Notes: generated from the sequence alone by a model not told the origin. DNA of 64,000 nt from Bradyrhizobium sp. CB1650 (GCF_029761915.1 NZ_CP121695.1:8337501-8401500); one strand, 5' to 3'. Counted from the first letter of the stretch, positions 9,212 through 18,587 are shown. Made by a program: numbers and translations.

Positions 9212-9475
9212 GTGCCTCACCTCATCGACTACATCGTTGAGGTCGAGTGGCACCATCTCGACTTCAGCTTTTTTCGCGAGAGCCCGAACGTGCCGCGAGG
9301 CGTTCACGCCTCCGTCAGGCAGCTCGCGGCCGACATCCGCACCTTCATCGACCTGCACAACAAAAACCCGAAGCCCTTATCGACCAAGTCCGCAGATCAG
9401 ATCTTGGCTTGCGTCAAACGCTTCTGTCACAAGCTCAGCAAACCTTATGTGGCGAACTTTAGATTCGCGTGACTA
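9212..9475 (+). pseudogene. IS630-family transposase, C-terminal remnant
   Basis: About 86 codons read VPRGVHASVRQLAADIRTF, then LHNKNPKPLSTKSADQILACVKRFC. This is the usual C-terminal block of IS630 DDE transposases, in which the last catalytic Glu lies just upstream. The expected end (QTLCGEL) occurs in another frame at 9440-9462, so there is also a frameshift. The N-terminal catalytic part is missing. This is an old insertion remnant next to the integrase element. Confidence 0.75.
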
Positions 9476-9583
9476 GTAGATCAAGGATTCAGCAGGAACG
9501 ATCTTGTCACAACAAATGGCGGATAAGGCGAAGGCATCCACATCAACAACAGATTGGTCGGGACCAGAGCCGGAGCGACTCCA

Positions 9584-9829
9584 TTAGCGCGATTTCGCCG
9601 ACGGTGGTGCGGCGAACAGCGTGGCGACATCCACGCCGAGCGCGAACGCGATCTTGTCCAGCGATTCCAGCGTCGGGTTCGCGGTCGCGAGCTCGAGAGC
9701 GCTGATCAGCCCCTGACGCAAACCGGTCTCGTCGGCGAGATCGTACTGGGACCACGATCGCTCCAGACGAAGCCGTCGAAGATTGCGTGCAAGGAACCGC
9801 CTGGTATGTGCCGGATTACGCCGCCTCAT
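9584..9829 (-). CDS. XRE-family helix-turn-helix regulator
   Basis: 81 residues from the ATG at 9829 (an upstream ATG at 9868 would add 13 residues). Residues ~10-70 form a Cro/CI-type HTH: NLRRLRLERSWSQYDLADETGLRQGLISALE, then LESLDKIAFALGVDVATLF. It is a typical small dimeric repressor. A dyad at 9864-9881 overlaps the putative promoter/5' end, which is consistent with autoregulation. No ribosome site decides between the two starts. Confidence 0.75.
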   Translation of the reverse strand: MRRRNPAHTRRFLARNLRRLRLERSWSQYDLADETGLRQGLISALELATANPTLESLDKIAFALGVDVATLFAAPPSAKSR

Positions 9830-9863
9830 CCAGCAGGATGATGCATTGTCTCGGCCCGAACAA

Positions 9864-9881
9864 AACACGCTTTAACGTGTT
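9864..9881. promoter_or_regulatory. Candidate operator of the XRE regulator
   Basis: Perfect dyad AACACG-CTTTAA-CGTGTT followed by a partial third arm (ACGTGT near 9894). It sits at or just upstream of the XRE start on the minus strand. Size and position fit an autoregulatory Cro/CI-type operator; no direct evidence. Confidence 0.5.
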
Positions 9882-10114
9882 AAACACCTTAAAACGTGTC
9901 CTGATCACAAGAAGCGGCAGCCGACGGCCGGTTCGCGAACACCCTCGGGCCCACACTAGAATACTAGGCCCTGCACGAGCAGAGTCTCAATGACGGCCGA
10001 AAAGAAGCGACGCAGCAATTGCGGCGATCCTGGCCGAAAAGTCAGTGGCTGCTTGGAAACGCCTCCTAGTCTAGGACCGATAGTCGATATGGCAAACCAG
10101 CATTCTTGTGACCT

Positions 10115-10573
10115 TCAACCGCGCCACTTTTGCGGGCGCTTCATAGTCAGAAGGTTCGTCACATTATGCAGATCATCTGCCGATGCGACGGCAATCGTTA
10201 GCCATTTTCCGTCGATGTATGTTTTCGCGTCATCGTAGAGTTTGATCAATTGCGGGTGCCAAAGATAGCGCCGCTCCTCAAACTTTTCTCGCTCTGCTCT
10301 ACCCATGACCACCACAGCTGAAACTCGTCGGAATTCCGGCACCAGGTGGCAGAACGCCTTGGTCTTCTTGTAACGCAGGGACCAACCGCGGTTCTTTCCA
10401 CCGTAGAGCCAATCCGGCGCGAAAACTTCTGGGTAGGATTCATCGATCCAGGTCCGCAGCTTGGCCCAGTATTCGAAGCCATCTGCTCCGATCCATTCGC
10501 GAACGGTGCTTTCATCGGGCGATGCTGATTTCTCGGTGATCCTGTCGCCGATTTGCGGAAGCATACTAATCAT
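10115..10573 (-). CDS. DUF3788 family protein
   Basis: 152 residues. The pattern WAKLRTWIDESYPEVFAPDWLYGGKNRGWSLRYKK, then FCHLVPEFRRVSAVVVMGRAEREKFEE matches DUF3788 proteins as I know them: small cytosolic proteins of unknown function with a GWSLRY-type core. Full length for the family and no signal peptide. It stands alone between the XRE regulator and the azoreductase gene. No function is assigned. Confidence 0.7.
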   Translation of the reverse strand: MISMLPQIGDRITEKSASPDESTVREWIGADGFEYWAKLRTWIDESYPEVFAPDWLYGGKNRGWSLRYKKTKAFCHLVPEFRRVSAVVVMGRAEREKFEERRYLWHPQLIKLYDDAKTYIDGKWLTIAVASADDLHNVTNLLTMKRPQKWRG

Positions 10574-10730
10574 CGGAAGACCTCATGTTTGATATTCCCG
10601 CGGGGGGCCGGAGGTTAAACGGGCGCTTGTCAAGGCTTGCCATGGACCCTCGGAATGCCGCCGGTGCGACTTTGTCCAGAGCACGGAGAGCATTGCGATA
10701 CGGTCTGGCGATCCTCGAGAGCACGGCTGA

Positions 10731-11360
10731 TCAAGCAGCTACGTCTCGAAGCTCTCGCACGACTGTCAAATCGATAGCGTCAATTACCTTCTCGCTCGCT
10801 AGCGGAGCTTGGCCCTCTTCAATAAATGCGGTGGCCTGCAGCGGAAGGAATTGCAGCGTCTTCAGCCCAATAGAGTTCAGTGCCAGCGTCAGATAGGGCG
10901 TGAGAAAATCAGGCTGATTTGCTCGGTCTCCGGTGAAGACGCCGCCGGAAGCGACGCCGATAAAAACTGGACGATCCGGAAGCACTCCCACCTTCCCGGC
11001 GGGCGTTGACTCCATCGTGCGGCCAACGCGAAGGACCTGGTCGATCCACGCCTTAAGAACCGAAGGGATAGTGAAGTTGTGCATCGGCGTTCCAATGACA
11101 ATCACATCGGCCACCTCGACTTCCCGAATGAGCGTTTCGGTAAGGACCAAAGCGCCCTTCAGCGGTGCCGCCAGTGTGGCCGGCGATGATAGCGTATCCG
11201 CGTAGTCAGCCGTGGCGTGAGGCAGAGGATCAGCTCCAAGATCACGCCGTTTGATGCTCGCATCCGGCGCAACTTGAAGAAGCTTTTTGACGATCGCGGC
11301 CGAAAGCTCTCGGCTATGCGATTTCGGGCGAGGACTGCTATCAATATGGAGGATATTCAT
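10731..11360 (-). CDS. azoR: FMN-dependent NADH-azoreductase
   Basis: 209 residues, full length for the AcpD/AzoR flavodoxin-like family. The N-terminus MNILHIDSSPRPKSHSREL is the FMN phosphate-binding loop; GTPMHNFTIPSVLKAWIDQVLR and GVASGGVF are the isoalloxazine-binding segments. It reduces quinones and azo compounds by two electrons with NADH. It is last in the minus-strand redox cluster AraC regulator - nitroreductase - AhpD-like - azoR. It has its own upstream 13-bp inverted repeat (11389-11432), which suggests separate control by a quinone- or electrophile-sensing regulator. Confidence 0.88.
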   Translation of the reverse strand: MNILHIDSSPRPKSHSRELSAAIVKKLLQVAPDASIKRRDLGADPLPHATADYADTLSSPATLAAPLKGALVLTETLIREVEVADVIVIGTPMHNFTIPSVLKAWIDQVLRVGRTMESTPAGKVGVLPDRPVFIGVASGGVFTGDRANQPDFLTPYLTLALNSIGLKTLQFLPLQATAFIEEGQAPLASEKVIDAIDLTVVRELRDVAA

Positions 11361-11388
11361 GCGACCGATCCGAATGGCTAGGAAACTC

Positions 11389-11432
11389 TGGTATCAACCG
11401 CCTCCAGGGCTCCTTGAACGCGGTTGATACCA
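11389..11432. promoter_or_regulatory. 13-bp inverted repeat upstream of azoreductase
   Basis: TGGTATCAACCGC at 11389-11401 and its exact reverse complement at 11420-11432, with an 18-base spacer. It lies between the AhpD-like stop and the azoR start (minus strand), about 30 bp from the ATG. It may be a regulator site (two half-sites) or a large hairpin; no T-tract follows. Confidence 0.6.
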
Positions 11433-11441
11433 CTGGCAGGC

Positions 11442-11987
11442 TCAGATCGAGCCGGCCGGTGCGACTGCGGGGAAGTCCTTGTCGGGATTGAACACGTTGT
11501 TGAAGAAGTTCGTCAGCGAGTACATGGCCACAAGCGCGACGATCTCCATGATGTTCGCATCCGTGTAGCCAGCATCACGGACGGCTTGCAGATCGGCCTC
11601 TGTGACATGGCCACGCCTCTCGATGACCTTGCGTGCAAACTGGACGGCGGCATCCCGCTTCGGGTCCCTAGCGTGACCCTTTCGGGCGAGGATGACGTCC
11701 TCGGCCGGCAGCTTGGCCATGTGCTTCGCCGTGAAGCTGTGCACCGACAGGCAGTAGTTGCAGCCGTTCACCTCGGAGACGGCAAGGCCGATGCTGTCGC
11801 GGGTCTTGACGTCCAGCACCTTGCTCAAGGAGCCCAGCAGAGCGGCCCATGCGTTGAACGCGATCGGGCTTTGCGCGAAAGTCGCCATCATGTTTGGCGT
11901 GAACCCGATGTTCTTGGTGAACGCATCGAGTATCGGTTTCGATTCAGCCGGCACCTGTTCGGGCTTCAGAGCGGTGGCTCTGGTCAT
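11442..11987 (-). CDS. AhpD-like / carboxymuconolactone decarboxylase-family peroxidase
   Basis: 181 residues. The conserved redox region reads EVNGCNYCLSVHSFTAKHM: the CxxC...H of the AhpD fold is represented by CNYC and a downstream His. It fits the 'peroxidase-related' CMD subfamily (N-terminal LKPEQVPAESKPILDAF, C-terminal MYSLTNFFNNVF). It probably reduces peroxides or serves as a thiol reductant in the cytosol. It lies 36 bp after the nitroreductase stop, in the same direction, so it is co-transcribed. Confidence 0.8.
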   Translation of the reverse strand: MTRATALKPEQVPAESKPILDAFTKNIGFTPNMMATFAQSPIAFNAWAALLGSLSKVLDVKTRDSIGLAVSEVNGCNYCLSVHSFTAKHMAKLPAEDVILARKGHARDPKRDAAVQFARKVIERRGHVTEADLQAVRDAGYTDANIMEIVALVAMYSLTNFFNNVFNPDKDFPAVAPAGSI

Positions 11988-12023
11988 GATATTTTTTCCT
12001 TGAATGATTGATTTCAGAGTTGG

Positions 12024-12710
12024 TTATGCGAAGTGCAGCACGTCGGCCACGGGCAGACGCGGCTTCTGCGGCCAGTTGCCGGCCCGCTCCGGCCCGACGG
12101 TCAACAGCATGACCGGAATTTCGTGTTCGGCCAGGCCGAACTCTTTGTGCACGGCTTCTGAATCGAAACCGATCATCGGTGTCGACCCCAGGCCTAGCGA
12201 GCGGGCCGCATAGATGATAGCTGCGGCGCCGAAGCTCGCGGAGCGCACGGCCTCGTCGCGCTGGCGCTGCGGATGATTGTCGTACAAGCCGCGGGCAGGC
12301 CCCTCCCATTCCGGCACCAGATGTGCCGGCATGATCCCGGCTTCCACGACCGGAGCCAGGCGCTCAGGGACCGTGCTGGCATCGGCCAATTGGCCGACGA
12401 TGATGAAGGTCACGGCTGCTTCGGTGATTGCGGGCTGATTCCAGGCAATCGGAAGCAGCCGTGCCTTTGCTTCGGGTGAGCGCACGGCGATGAAGCGCCA
12501 GTTCTGCAGATGGAAGGATGTCGGCGCTGACGTGCCGATCCGCACGAGTTCGCGGATCTGATCGTCGCTGAGGACGGCCGTCGCGTCGTAATACTTCGCA
12601 GCACTGCGGCTCAGAATAGTTTCGATCACGGCGTTTGTCGGCAGCGGCTGCCCAAGCGAACGGCAGGGCTCCGGATCGGCAGCGGCAACAGTTGTAGCGG
12701 CTTGGTTCAT
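12024..12710 (-). CDS. Nitroreductase-family NAD(P)H oxidoreductase
   Basis: 228 residues with the nitroreductase fold: IETILSRSAAKYYDA, then IGTSAPTSFHLQNWRFIAV (FMN contact) and a C-terminal AARSLGLGSTPMIGFD. The family reduces nitroaromatics, quinones or flavins with an FMN cofactor. It follows the AraC-type regulator by 92 bp and precedes the AhpD-like gene, so the cluster looks like a response to nitro/quinone electrophiles. It is the usual length. Confidence 0.85.
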   Translation of the reverse strand: MNQAATTVAAADPEPCRSLGQPLPTNAVIETILSRSAAKYYDATAVLSDDQIRELVRIGTSAPTSFHLQNWRFIAVRSPEAKARLLPIAWNQPAITEAAVTFIIVGQLADASTVPERLAPVVEAGIMPAHLVPEWEGPARGLYDNHPQRQRDEAVRSASFGAAAIIYAARSLGLGSTPMIGFDSEAVHKEFGLAEHEIPVMLLTVGPERAGNWPQKPRLPVADVLHFA

Positions 12711-12802
12711 TGGGTTGCTCCGTTATCAGGTGACGGAGCCCAATTTACCGTTGGGCATGATCGTTTCGAGCCTTTTTTGGGTCAAATTGGTGCTCAAAAG
12801 GA

Positions 12803-13780
12803 TCATTCTGGCGACGGTTCGGACTCATCCCCGTTGTGCGCCAGTCGGCGCCATTCCCCCGGTGTCATCCCCATCCTCTCCGCAAACACACGCCGGAAGG
12901 CCGAAACCGATTGATACCCGACCATCTCAGCCACAGCTTCCGTGCTGATCCTTGGCTTCTTAAGCTCGTTGGCCGCCATGCTCATGCGAAGATCGGTCAA
13001 CAGGTCGAGGGCGGAGCGGCCTAACTTGTCCTGAAATTTGCGCATGAATGTTGCGCGTGACATGCCGCATAGATCGGCGAGGTCGGGAAGCTTCCAGGGT
13101 CGCGCCGGATCAGCGAACATCGCAGCAATGGCCGCTGCCAATCTCGGATTGCCAGCAAGGGCCAGTAAGCCTTCGGTGGATTTGCCGGCTTCGCTCGCGG
13201 CGCGGAGAACGAGAGTGAACAAGACCGAAGAAAGCGCGTTCAGAATGGCGCGTCCTCCCGCTCTATCCTCAACGGACTCCATTCGCATTAGGCTGACCAG
13301 TCCGGAAAGTTGGCTCGATGCCGACGCGATGTCCTCTTCCCCGTGGTTTTTCAGAGCCCGCACGACCAGATTTGCTGGCAGGTAATTGCGGACTAATCGA
13401 TCATGGGGTGGCACGACGAAAAATCGTCCGCACAGCAGATCTAGTTGCTCACCCCGTCCATTGTTCTCGCTCAACATCCATCCTGCGGAGCCCCTGCTTT
13501 CGTGCGTGTTGATTGGCGTTTTGCCGCTGCCGTCGTGCAGCACATGCGCCGAACCGTGAGGGAGCAGCACGATATCCCCGCTCCCAAGCTCCTGCACCGT
13601 TCTCGATTCAGGGTCCTCGAAAATCGCCCGGCCCTTGACTATGACATGGTAGGGGATCTCGTTCGCCGCCGCCCTAGGCCAGATAACACGCCATGGCGCG
13701 CCGTAGGCGCAGCGGACCTCAAGCTGGCCGGTAACGGTGATGATTTGCAGGAGATGACTCAACCAGTCGACTTGAGACAT
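12803..13780 (-). CDS. AraC-family regulator with cupin-type sensor domain
   Basis: 325 residues from the ATG at 13780 (an upstream in-frame start at 13813 is less likely). Residues 1-190 form a cupin_6/AraC N-terminal domain (PYHVIVKGRAIFEDPES...GDIVLLPHGSAHVL). The last ~100 carry two HTH motifs (WKLPDLADLCGMSRATFMRKF and AVAEMVGYQSVSAFRRVF). Regulators of this build often control adjacent oxidoreductase genes in response to small molecules. It is the first gene of the minus-strand redox cluster and the probable regulator of the nitroreductase-AhpD-azoR genes. Confidence 0.85.
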   Translation of the reverse strand: MSQVDWLSHLLQIITVTGQLEVRCAYGAPWRVIWPRAAANEIPYHVIVKGRAIFEDPESRTVQELGSGDIVLLPHGSAHVLHDGSGKTPINTHESRGSAGWMLSENNGRGEQLDLLCGRFFVVPPHDRLVRNYLPANLVVRALKNHGEEDIASASSQLSGLVSLMRMESVEDRAGGRAILNALSSVLFTLVLRAASEAGKSTEGLLALAGNPRLAAAIAAMFADPARPWKLPDLADLCGMSRATFMRKFQDKLGRSALDLLTDLRMSMAANELKKPRISTEAVAEMVGYQSVSAFRRVFAERMGMTPGEWRRLAHNGDESEPSPE

Positions 13781-13843
13781 AAGACCTCGAGAACCTGAAT
13801 TGCCAGGCAGCATATCGTATTGCGCCGAGCGCGCTTCTGATTA

Positions 13844-14120
13844 CTACGGCCCGGAGATCAGCTCGTATTTCCCACGATATGTGTTCCTGATCTCTTCCTG
13901 GCTCCCAAGGCAGATCAGCAAAGACATGAGCAGGAGAAAGAAGCCGTGAAATTGAAGTGGTTTCAATTCTGACGAGAGGATGGACAGAATACCCCGGGCC
14001 ATTCGTTGCACGGACCCGGTCGGCAATCATGGAAAACTCGTCATTTGCCGGTGGCGAAACCACGGCCCTCCACGAACCGGTATCCGCGGCGCTGGAACGT
14101 CGTGGTCGCAAAGCGCACGG
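13844..14120 (-). pseudogene. PPOX-family gene remnant (paralog of the one at 19.3 kb)
   Basis: Pieces in shifting frames match the intact pyridoxamine-oxidase-like protein at 19316-19786: TFQRRGYRF (near 14080), MIADRVRATNG (14030 downward), RIETTSIS.LLSPAHVFA, then GSQEEIRNTYRGKYELISGP to the stop at 13844. At least two frameshifts and a lost middle are visible. It is a decayed duplicate of the downstream gene on the opposite strand. Confidence 0.8.
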
Positions 14121-14216
14121 TTGCCCGCGATCGAGCACAACTGAAGCGTGAGCGGCACCAATCGCTACAGCTGCTCGTCGCCACACCTCTTCGATTGCCG
14201 TGGACGGCGCAACGAT

Positions 14217-14705
14217 TCAGTGCTCTTCGGTCTTGAGCCCGCCGACATGCTTCTGGGTGTAGAACTCGGGGCCGATGCGGCCGATTAGATCGAGCTGGGT
14301 TTCGAGGAAGTCGATGTGATCTTCCTCATCGCTCATCAGCTTCTCGAAGAGGTCGCGCGTGACGTAGTCCTTTACGCTGTGGCAATAGGTCGCCGCTTCC
14401 TCATAGAGGGCACGCGCGCTCATCTCCGCGGCGAGATCGCACTCGATAATCTCCTTGACGTTCTGGCCGATGCGCAGGGGATCGAGCACCTGCATGTTTG
14501 GGAAACCATCGAAGAAGATGATGCGGTCGGTGAGCTTGTCAGCGTGCTCCATCTCCTCGATGGACTCCTTGCGCCAGACCTTAGCCATCTCTAGGAGACC
14601 CCAATTATTCAGGAAGCGGTAGTGCAGCCAGTACTGATTAATTGCCGTGAGCTCGTGACGCAGTGCCTTGTTGAGATACTCGATGACTTTCGGGTCGCCC
14701 TGCAT
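14217..14705 (-). CDS. bfr: Bacterioferritin
   Basis: 162 residues from the ATG at 14705, full length. It contains the four-helix ferritin ligands: E in [30 protein letters not shown] and [12 protein letters not shown] haem-ligand Met is expected near residue 52 in the family; here the MEHAD block supplies it. It stores iron as a mineral core inside a 24-mer. The gene is preceded by an Irr-type iron control element (14748-14764) and lies downstream of bfd, its ferredoxin partner for iron release. A truncated second copy is at 58.8 kb. Confidence 0.93.
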   Translation of the reverse strand: MQGDPKVIEYLNKALRHELTAINQYWLHYRFLNNWGLLEMAKVWRKESIEEMEHADKLTDRIIFFDGFPNMQVLDPLRIGQNVKEIIECDLAAEMSARALYEEAATYCHSVKDYVTRDLFEKLMSDEEDHIDFLETQLDLIGRIGPEFYTQKHVGGLKTEEH

Positions 14706-14747
14706 GATGAACTCCAAGCCTTGAGCCCCGTTCTTGACCCTCGCAAG

Positions 14748-14764
14748 TTTAGAACGATTCTGAC
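14748..14764. promoter_or_regulatory. Iron control element (Irr box) upstream of bfr
   Basis: TTTAGAA-CGA-TTCTGAC, 43 bp upstream of the bfr ATG. It matches the rhizobial ICE consensus TTTAGAA-N3-TTCTAAA in 12 of 14 specified bases. In Bradyrhizobium, Irr binds such elements and represses iron-storage genes when iron is low. The same motif precedes the second bfr copy. Confidence 0.75.
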
Positions 14765-14861
14765 GAAGAACAAGCAGACAGGTATTCTCTGGGCGTGAAA
14801 CCGAGAGGCGCCTGTCCAGCAAATCAAGGGAACCTAGGCTATTTTCGACGCGAGTTTGGGC

Positions 14862-15083
14862 TCATTCATCCTTGGTCCCACCATGCGGGCAGCCAGCCTG
14901 ACAGGCTAGTGCACTGTACGCCTCGTCGATAATCGTCCTCATGGTGTGCGCGCAGCGGCCGCATTCGGCGCTGCAACCGGGGTGCCCATAGATCTGCCTG
15001 GCATTGCGCAGCGCGGCGTCAGCCGTGTTCACTGCGTGGCGAACATCCCGGTCGCTGAGGACATTACAGGAGCAGATAATCAT
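14862..15083 (-). CDS. bfd: Bacterioferritin-associated ferredoxin
   Basis: 73 residues with the Bfd [2Fe-2S] ligands: CSC at residues 4-6, then GCSAECGRC (Cys-x4-Cys region). It delivers electrons to bacterioferritin to release stored Fe(III) as Fe(II). It is transcribed towards bfr, 157 bp away, the common arrangement. A close paralog of 94 residues is at 58402, with a longer C-terminal tail. Confidence 0.92.
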   Translation of the reverse strand: MIICSCNVLSDRDVRHAVNTADAALRNARQIYGHPGCSAECGRCAHTMRTIIDEAYSALACQAGCPHGGTKDE

Positions 15084-15531
15084 GAAACTCGAAGGAAGAC
15101 CCTCAGTGATACGGCGTCACCGATAGGAGACGAAGCCAGTGCGCGTCGGAGGCTCCAAACAAGGAGGAGATGGCGCGTGTAGACCGTCATGGGAAGTCAG
15201 CCTTGACCTTTGATCTTTGGAGGTCAGCAAAAAATCTGCTTGGTCAATCGGGGGCGACCGGTAGCTGCGGATCGGACGGAGGACACAGAAGCACCGCTCC
15301 ACGCCCGCCGAAGATCAACGCTTTCGGTTAACGTAGATGACACAGCCGCGGCTAAGCAACTTGTCTTGATCTAAGAACGGGATTGAGGACTGTCGCCGCA
15401 CAATTCCCCCCGCTATGGAAACCATAAGTACTGGCTATTGGAAACTTTCGAGCCGCGCTGCGACCTTGACAGCCACTCAGTCGAATAACGACCAGGACAA
15501 CCGTTTTAGCCAGCACGAGCAGGAGACCCTG
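15084..15531. other. Intergenic region upstream of bfd
   Basis: 448 bp with no convincing coding frame on either strand. It separates bfd (minus) from the NTF2-like pseudogene (plus) and so holds the two divergent promoters. No perfect ICE was seen near bfd. Confidence 0.4.
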
Positions 15532-15961
15532 ATGTCCGGATCCAATCCGCTCGCTTCCAAACCCGAAGACATTCTGACGTCGCTGCTCGAGCGTTTTCAC
15601 TCCGAAGGTCAGCGCGATGATGCCAGTGTATGAGCCAAAGCCCGTCTTCATCACGAGAGACGGACGAACTACTACCACCGAAATCGCCGCCCGACTCGAT
15701 TGCGATCTCAAGTACAGTTTGCCGCTCAAGGCCAGCGCGCGTCATGTGTACGTTGCCGGCGATTTCGCCCTGATCGTGCTGGATCGGTCAATTGATGGCA
15801 AAGGTCTAAGTCGCAAATACGTTGGAGGCTCAGCGAGCGGCGTCGTACGCCGAGCGGATCGACGATGGCAGTACCTGATCGACAATAACCAAAGGACGGC
15901 TGTGGCAGCTCTCAGCGATGGAGCCACTCGTCAGCTTGGCACCAATATCACCGCCACCTAG
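15532..15961 (+). pseudogene. NTF2/SnoaL-like (DUF4440-type) protein, frameshifted
   Basis: The ATG at 15532 follows a good Shine-Dalgarno (AGGAG). The first frame reads MSGSNPLASKPEDILTSLLERF then stops at 15633. The second frame, from 15617, continues YEPKPVFITRDGR...VAGDFALIVLDRSI...WQYLIDNNQ to 15961. Together this is the order of the YybH/SnoaL-like 'ketosteroid isomerase-like' fold, split by a one-base shift near 15610-15620. The family forms a cone-shaped pocket for small ligands. It is first in the plus-strand redox cluster; its stop overlaps the MFS start. Confidence 0.7.
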
Positions 15962-17310
15962 TGAAGCAAACCAATCGGAGAACTCGGACCTGCGCGCCCG
16001 AATTCTTTGGAAGACGACCGATTCGCTACTCGATGCAAAACTTGCCACCAGTGATCAGCCAGTCTCACCGGAGCGGAATGCTCCCGCTGGCATTTTTATC
16101 AGCGGTAGTTTCCTTGGTGGTCTCATTCGCCGCTGCGGCCGCTCCGATCCCCCTTTACAACACCTACCGGACAGAAGACGGGTTCACTAACGCCGGTATT
16201 TCGATGGCCGTCGTCGCGTACGCCGTCGGCACCATATCCGCACTGTTGGTACTGGGACGGCTGTCCAATCATCTGGGCCGCCGGGTCACTGCGATCACTA
16301 GCCTCGGTCTTCTCCTGCTGGGGTGTCTGCTGTTGCTGAATGTGCACGACATCGACACTCTGCTGGCCGGTCGGCTCCTCTTGGGCCTCGGCACCGGGTT
16401 GGCTGGCAGCAGTCTGACCTCCTACATCGTCGATGCGGCACCCAGCAGACCGGAATGGTTGGCGTCCGTTGTCACCAGCCAAGGACCGATGCTCGGCGTA
16501 GCTATCGGCGCCATAGCATCCGGCGCGCTCGTTGAGTTCGGCCCCTGGCCGCGCGAACTCATCTATCTCGTCTGCGTTTGCTTCCTATTACTGTCTGTTG
16601 CACTCGTCGCAATCAGTCCGGAAACAGCAACTCCAACTCCGGGCGCTTGGCGATCGCTGTTACCCCAGGTCAGCGTACCGGCGCGGGTCAGGCATCTGCT
16701 CCCTGTCGCGGCGGCGGTCTTTCTGGCCACTTGGGCCAGCGGGGGCTTCTACCAAGCGGTCATGCCTGCGCTTGTACAAGATGAACTCCACACCCGCAGC
16801 CCGTTGATCCTCGGGCTAGTGTTCGCTGCCTATATGACCCCCAGCGTTCTCGGCGCTCCCATCGGTGGCTGGTTCACATCCGCGGTAGCCCAACGCGTCG
16901 GTATGATCACCTTCATGGCCGGAATGATCGGCATCAGCACTGCAATCTTAGCCGGCACACTGGTGTTGTTCATCACCGCGACCATGGTTGCCGGTGCCGG
17001 CCAGGGCATCGCCATCAGCGCCGCCACACGCGGCTTGCTGCACGGCAGCACGCTCGCCGAACGGGCACCAATCTTCAGCGCGATCTACCTTCTCTGCTAC
17101 AGCGGCGCCGCCTTCCCCAGCTTCATCTCCGGACAACTTTCCAATGCGTTCTCGCTAGTGCAGATCACGCTCGGATACGCCGGACTTGCCGTCGTCGCCA
17201 CCCTGCTCACCGTTCTCGGTGCACGCGATCCGCACACCGACAGGACGGGAAAGAGCACGTGCCACGGCTCGCACGCTGCCGGTTCACCAGTACAGGAAAC
17301 ACTGTCATGA
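15961..17310 (+). CDS. MFS efflux transporter
   Basis: 449 residues from GTG 15961 or 425 from ATG 16033; the latter is more likely because the extra 24 residues are basic and unlike a membrane protein N-terminus. About 12 hydrophobic helices are visible. The loop 2-3 signature LGRLSNHLGRRVT and the motif GLGTGLAGSSLTSYIVDAAP are typical of drug-efflux MFS members. It would export small compounds by proton antiport in the inner membrane. It lies in the plus-strand cluster with an MDR oxidoreductase, GST and PPOX, suggesting xenobiotic handling. Confidence 0.85.
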   Translation: MKQTNRRTRTCAPEFFGRRPIRYSMQNLPPVISQSHRSGMLPLAFLSAVVSLVVSFAAAAAPIPLYNTYRTEDGFTNAGISMAVVAYAVGTISALLVLGRLSNHLGRRVTAITSLGLLLLGCLLLLNVHDIDTLLAGRLLLGLGTGLAGSSLTSYIVDAAPSRPEWLASVVTSQGPMLGVAIGAIASGALVEFGPWPRELIYLVCVCFLLLSVALVAISPETATPTPGAWRSLLPQVSVPARVRHLLPVAAAVFLATWASGGFYQAVMPALVQDELHTRSPLILGLVFAAYMTPSVLGAPIGGWFTSAVAQRVGMITFMAGMIGISTAILAGTLVLFITATMVAGAGQGIAISAATRGLLHGSTLAERAPIFSAIYLLCYSGAAFPSFISGQLSNAFSLVQITLGYAGLAVVATLLTVLGARDPHTDRTGKSTCHGSHAAGSPVQETLS

Positions 17311-17402
17311 GACTCGTCGCTGTCCTCGGCGCCGCCTTGTTCTGTTGAAGCGCAGATTATCGCCGCAACATACCAGCAATGAACCGATAAGGAGATCATT
17401 CC

Positions 17403-18320
17403 ATGAAAGCGATCGTTGTGACGGACCAGGCTGCGGGAACGGCGGGTATGAAGCTAGTGGAACGGCCAGAACCGCAGGCAGCGATAAACGACGTCCTCGT
17501 TCAGGTTCATGCGTCTGGGTTCACCTCGGGTGAGCTGACGTGGCCTTCAACCTGGACCGATCGCCTCGACCGTGACCGGTCGCCGACGATTCCCGGCCAG
17601 GAGCTGGCCGGTGTCGTCACCGCTCTCGGCTATGGCACCACCGGACTGTCGGTGGGACAACGGGTGTTCGGTCTCTCGGACTCGTATCGCGGTGGCACCC
17701 TGGCCGAGTATGTGGCCGTGGAGGCACGTAATCTCGCACCGCTGCCGGGCGACGTCGATTTCTCGGTGGGGGCGGCGGTGGCCATGCCGGGGCTGACCGC
17801 TTGGCAGGGACTGTTCGTGCACGGTCGCCTTCAGGCGGGGCAGAGCATTCTCGTGCACGGCTCGGCCGGCGCGGTCGGCTCGATGGTGACGCAGCTCGCA
17901 CGAGAGGCCGGTGCCTACGTCATCGGCACGGGACGCGCCGCCGACCGCCAGAAGGCACTCGACTTCGGCGCACAGGAGTTCGTCAACCTGGAGAACGACG
18001 ATCTCGAAGGCGTCGGCGCGGTCCATCTGGTTTTCGACGTTATCGGGGGCGAGATCGGGAAACGGTCCGCTGGCCTGGTGCGAAACGGAGGAACGCTGGT
18101 GACGATCGCCGGGCCGATCGAAGCGCGGCCCGCCGACGGCCAGGCCATCGACTTTGTTCTGGTGTCCGATCGCGCCCAACTAAGTGAGATCATTCAGCGG
18201 GTACGGGACGGACGGCTTCGTCCAAACATCGGCAACATCGCGCCCCTTGACGAGGCTGTCGCCGCTTTCAATCCGACGCGGCGGATCAGCGGGAAAACGA
18301 TCATCCGAGTTCGTCCGTGA
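17403..18320 (+). CDS. Quinone oxidoreductase-like MDR protein (copy 1)
   Basis: 305 residues, full length for the zinc-free medium-chain reductase family. Substrate domain at residues 1-120 (IPGQELAGVVTALG, VGQRVFGL); nucleotide-binding loop HGSAGAVGSMVTQLA at ~144-158 (Gly-rich dinucleotide motif), then VIGTGRAADRQKAL, typical of NADPH binding. It should reduce quinones or enals. A close paralog lies at 35468-36385 on the minus strand, sharing most residues, so one arose by duplication or repeated capture. Confidence 0.85.
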   Translation: MKAIVVTDQAAGTAGMKLVERPEPQAAINDVLVQVHASGFTSGELTWPSTWTDRLDRDRSPTIPGQELAGVVTALGYGTTGLSVGQRVFGLSDSYRGGTLAEYVAVEARNLAPLPGDVDFSVGAAVAMPGLTAWQGLFVHGRLQAGQSILVHGSAGAVGSMVTQLAREAGAYVIGTGRAADRQKALDFGAQEFVNLENDDLEGVGAVHLVFDVIGGEIGKRSAGLVRNGGTLVTIAGPIEARPADGQAIDFVLVSDRAQLSEIIQRVRDGRLRPNIGNIAPLDEAVAAFNPTRRISGKTIIRVRP

Positions 18321-18587
18321 GGAAGCAGCGAAGGCGAGCGGTTCTCCCCTCCTACATGGATTGTCGGCGCTGTCCCCGCGGGCTTGTGCGTGGGCAGGCA
18401 GTGCCCATCCATTCCGTCGTCTCTCAGCTGATTTCCAAAGGTCATGCCCGGATACCCATGCCATACCGCGGCCGTATCGTTGCCTGCTTTTCTGGATGCA
18501 CCAGCGGCCAAGCTCGGCTCGCATCCTGGCGGAGGATTCGCCTTTGCCCCGGCCCGGCGCGGCCCGCTTATCTATAGGAGGAAGAAA

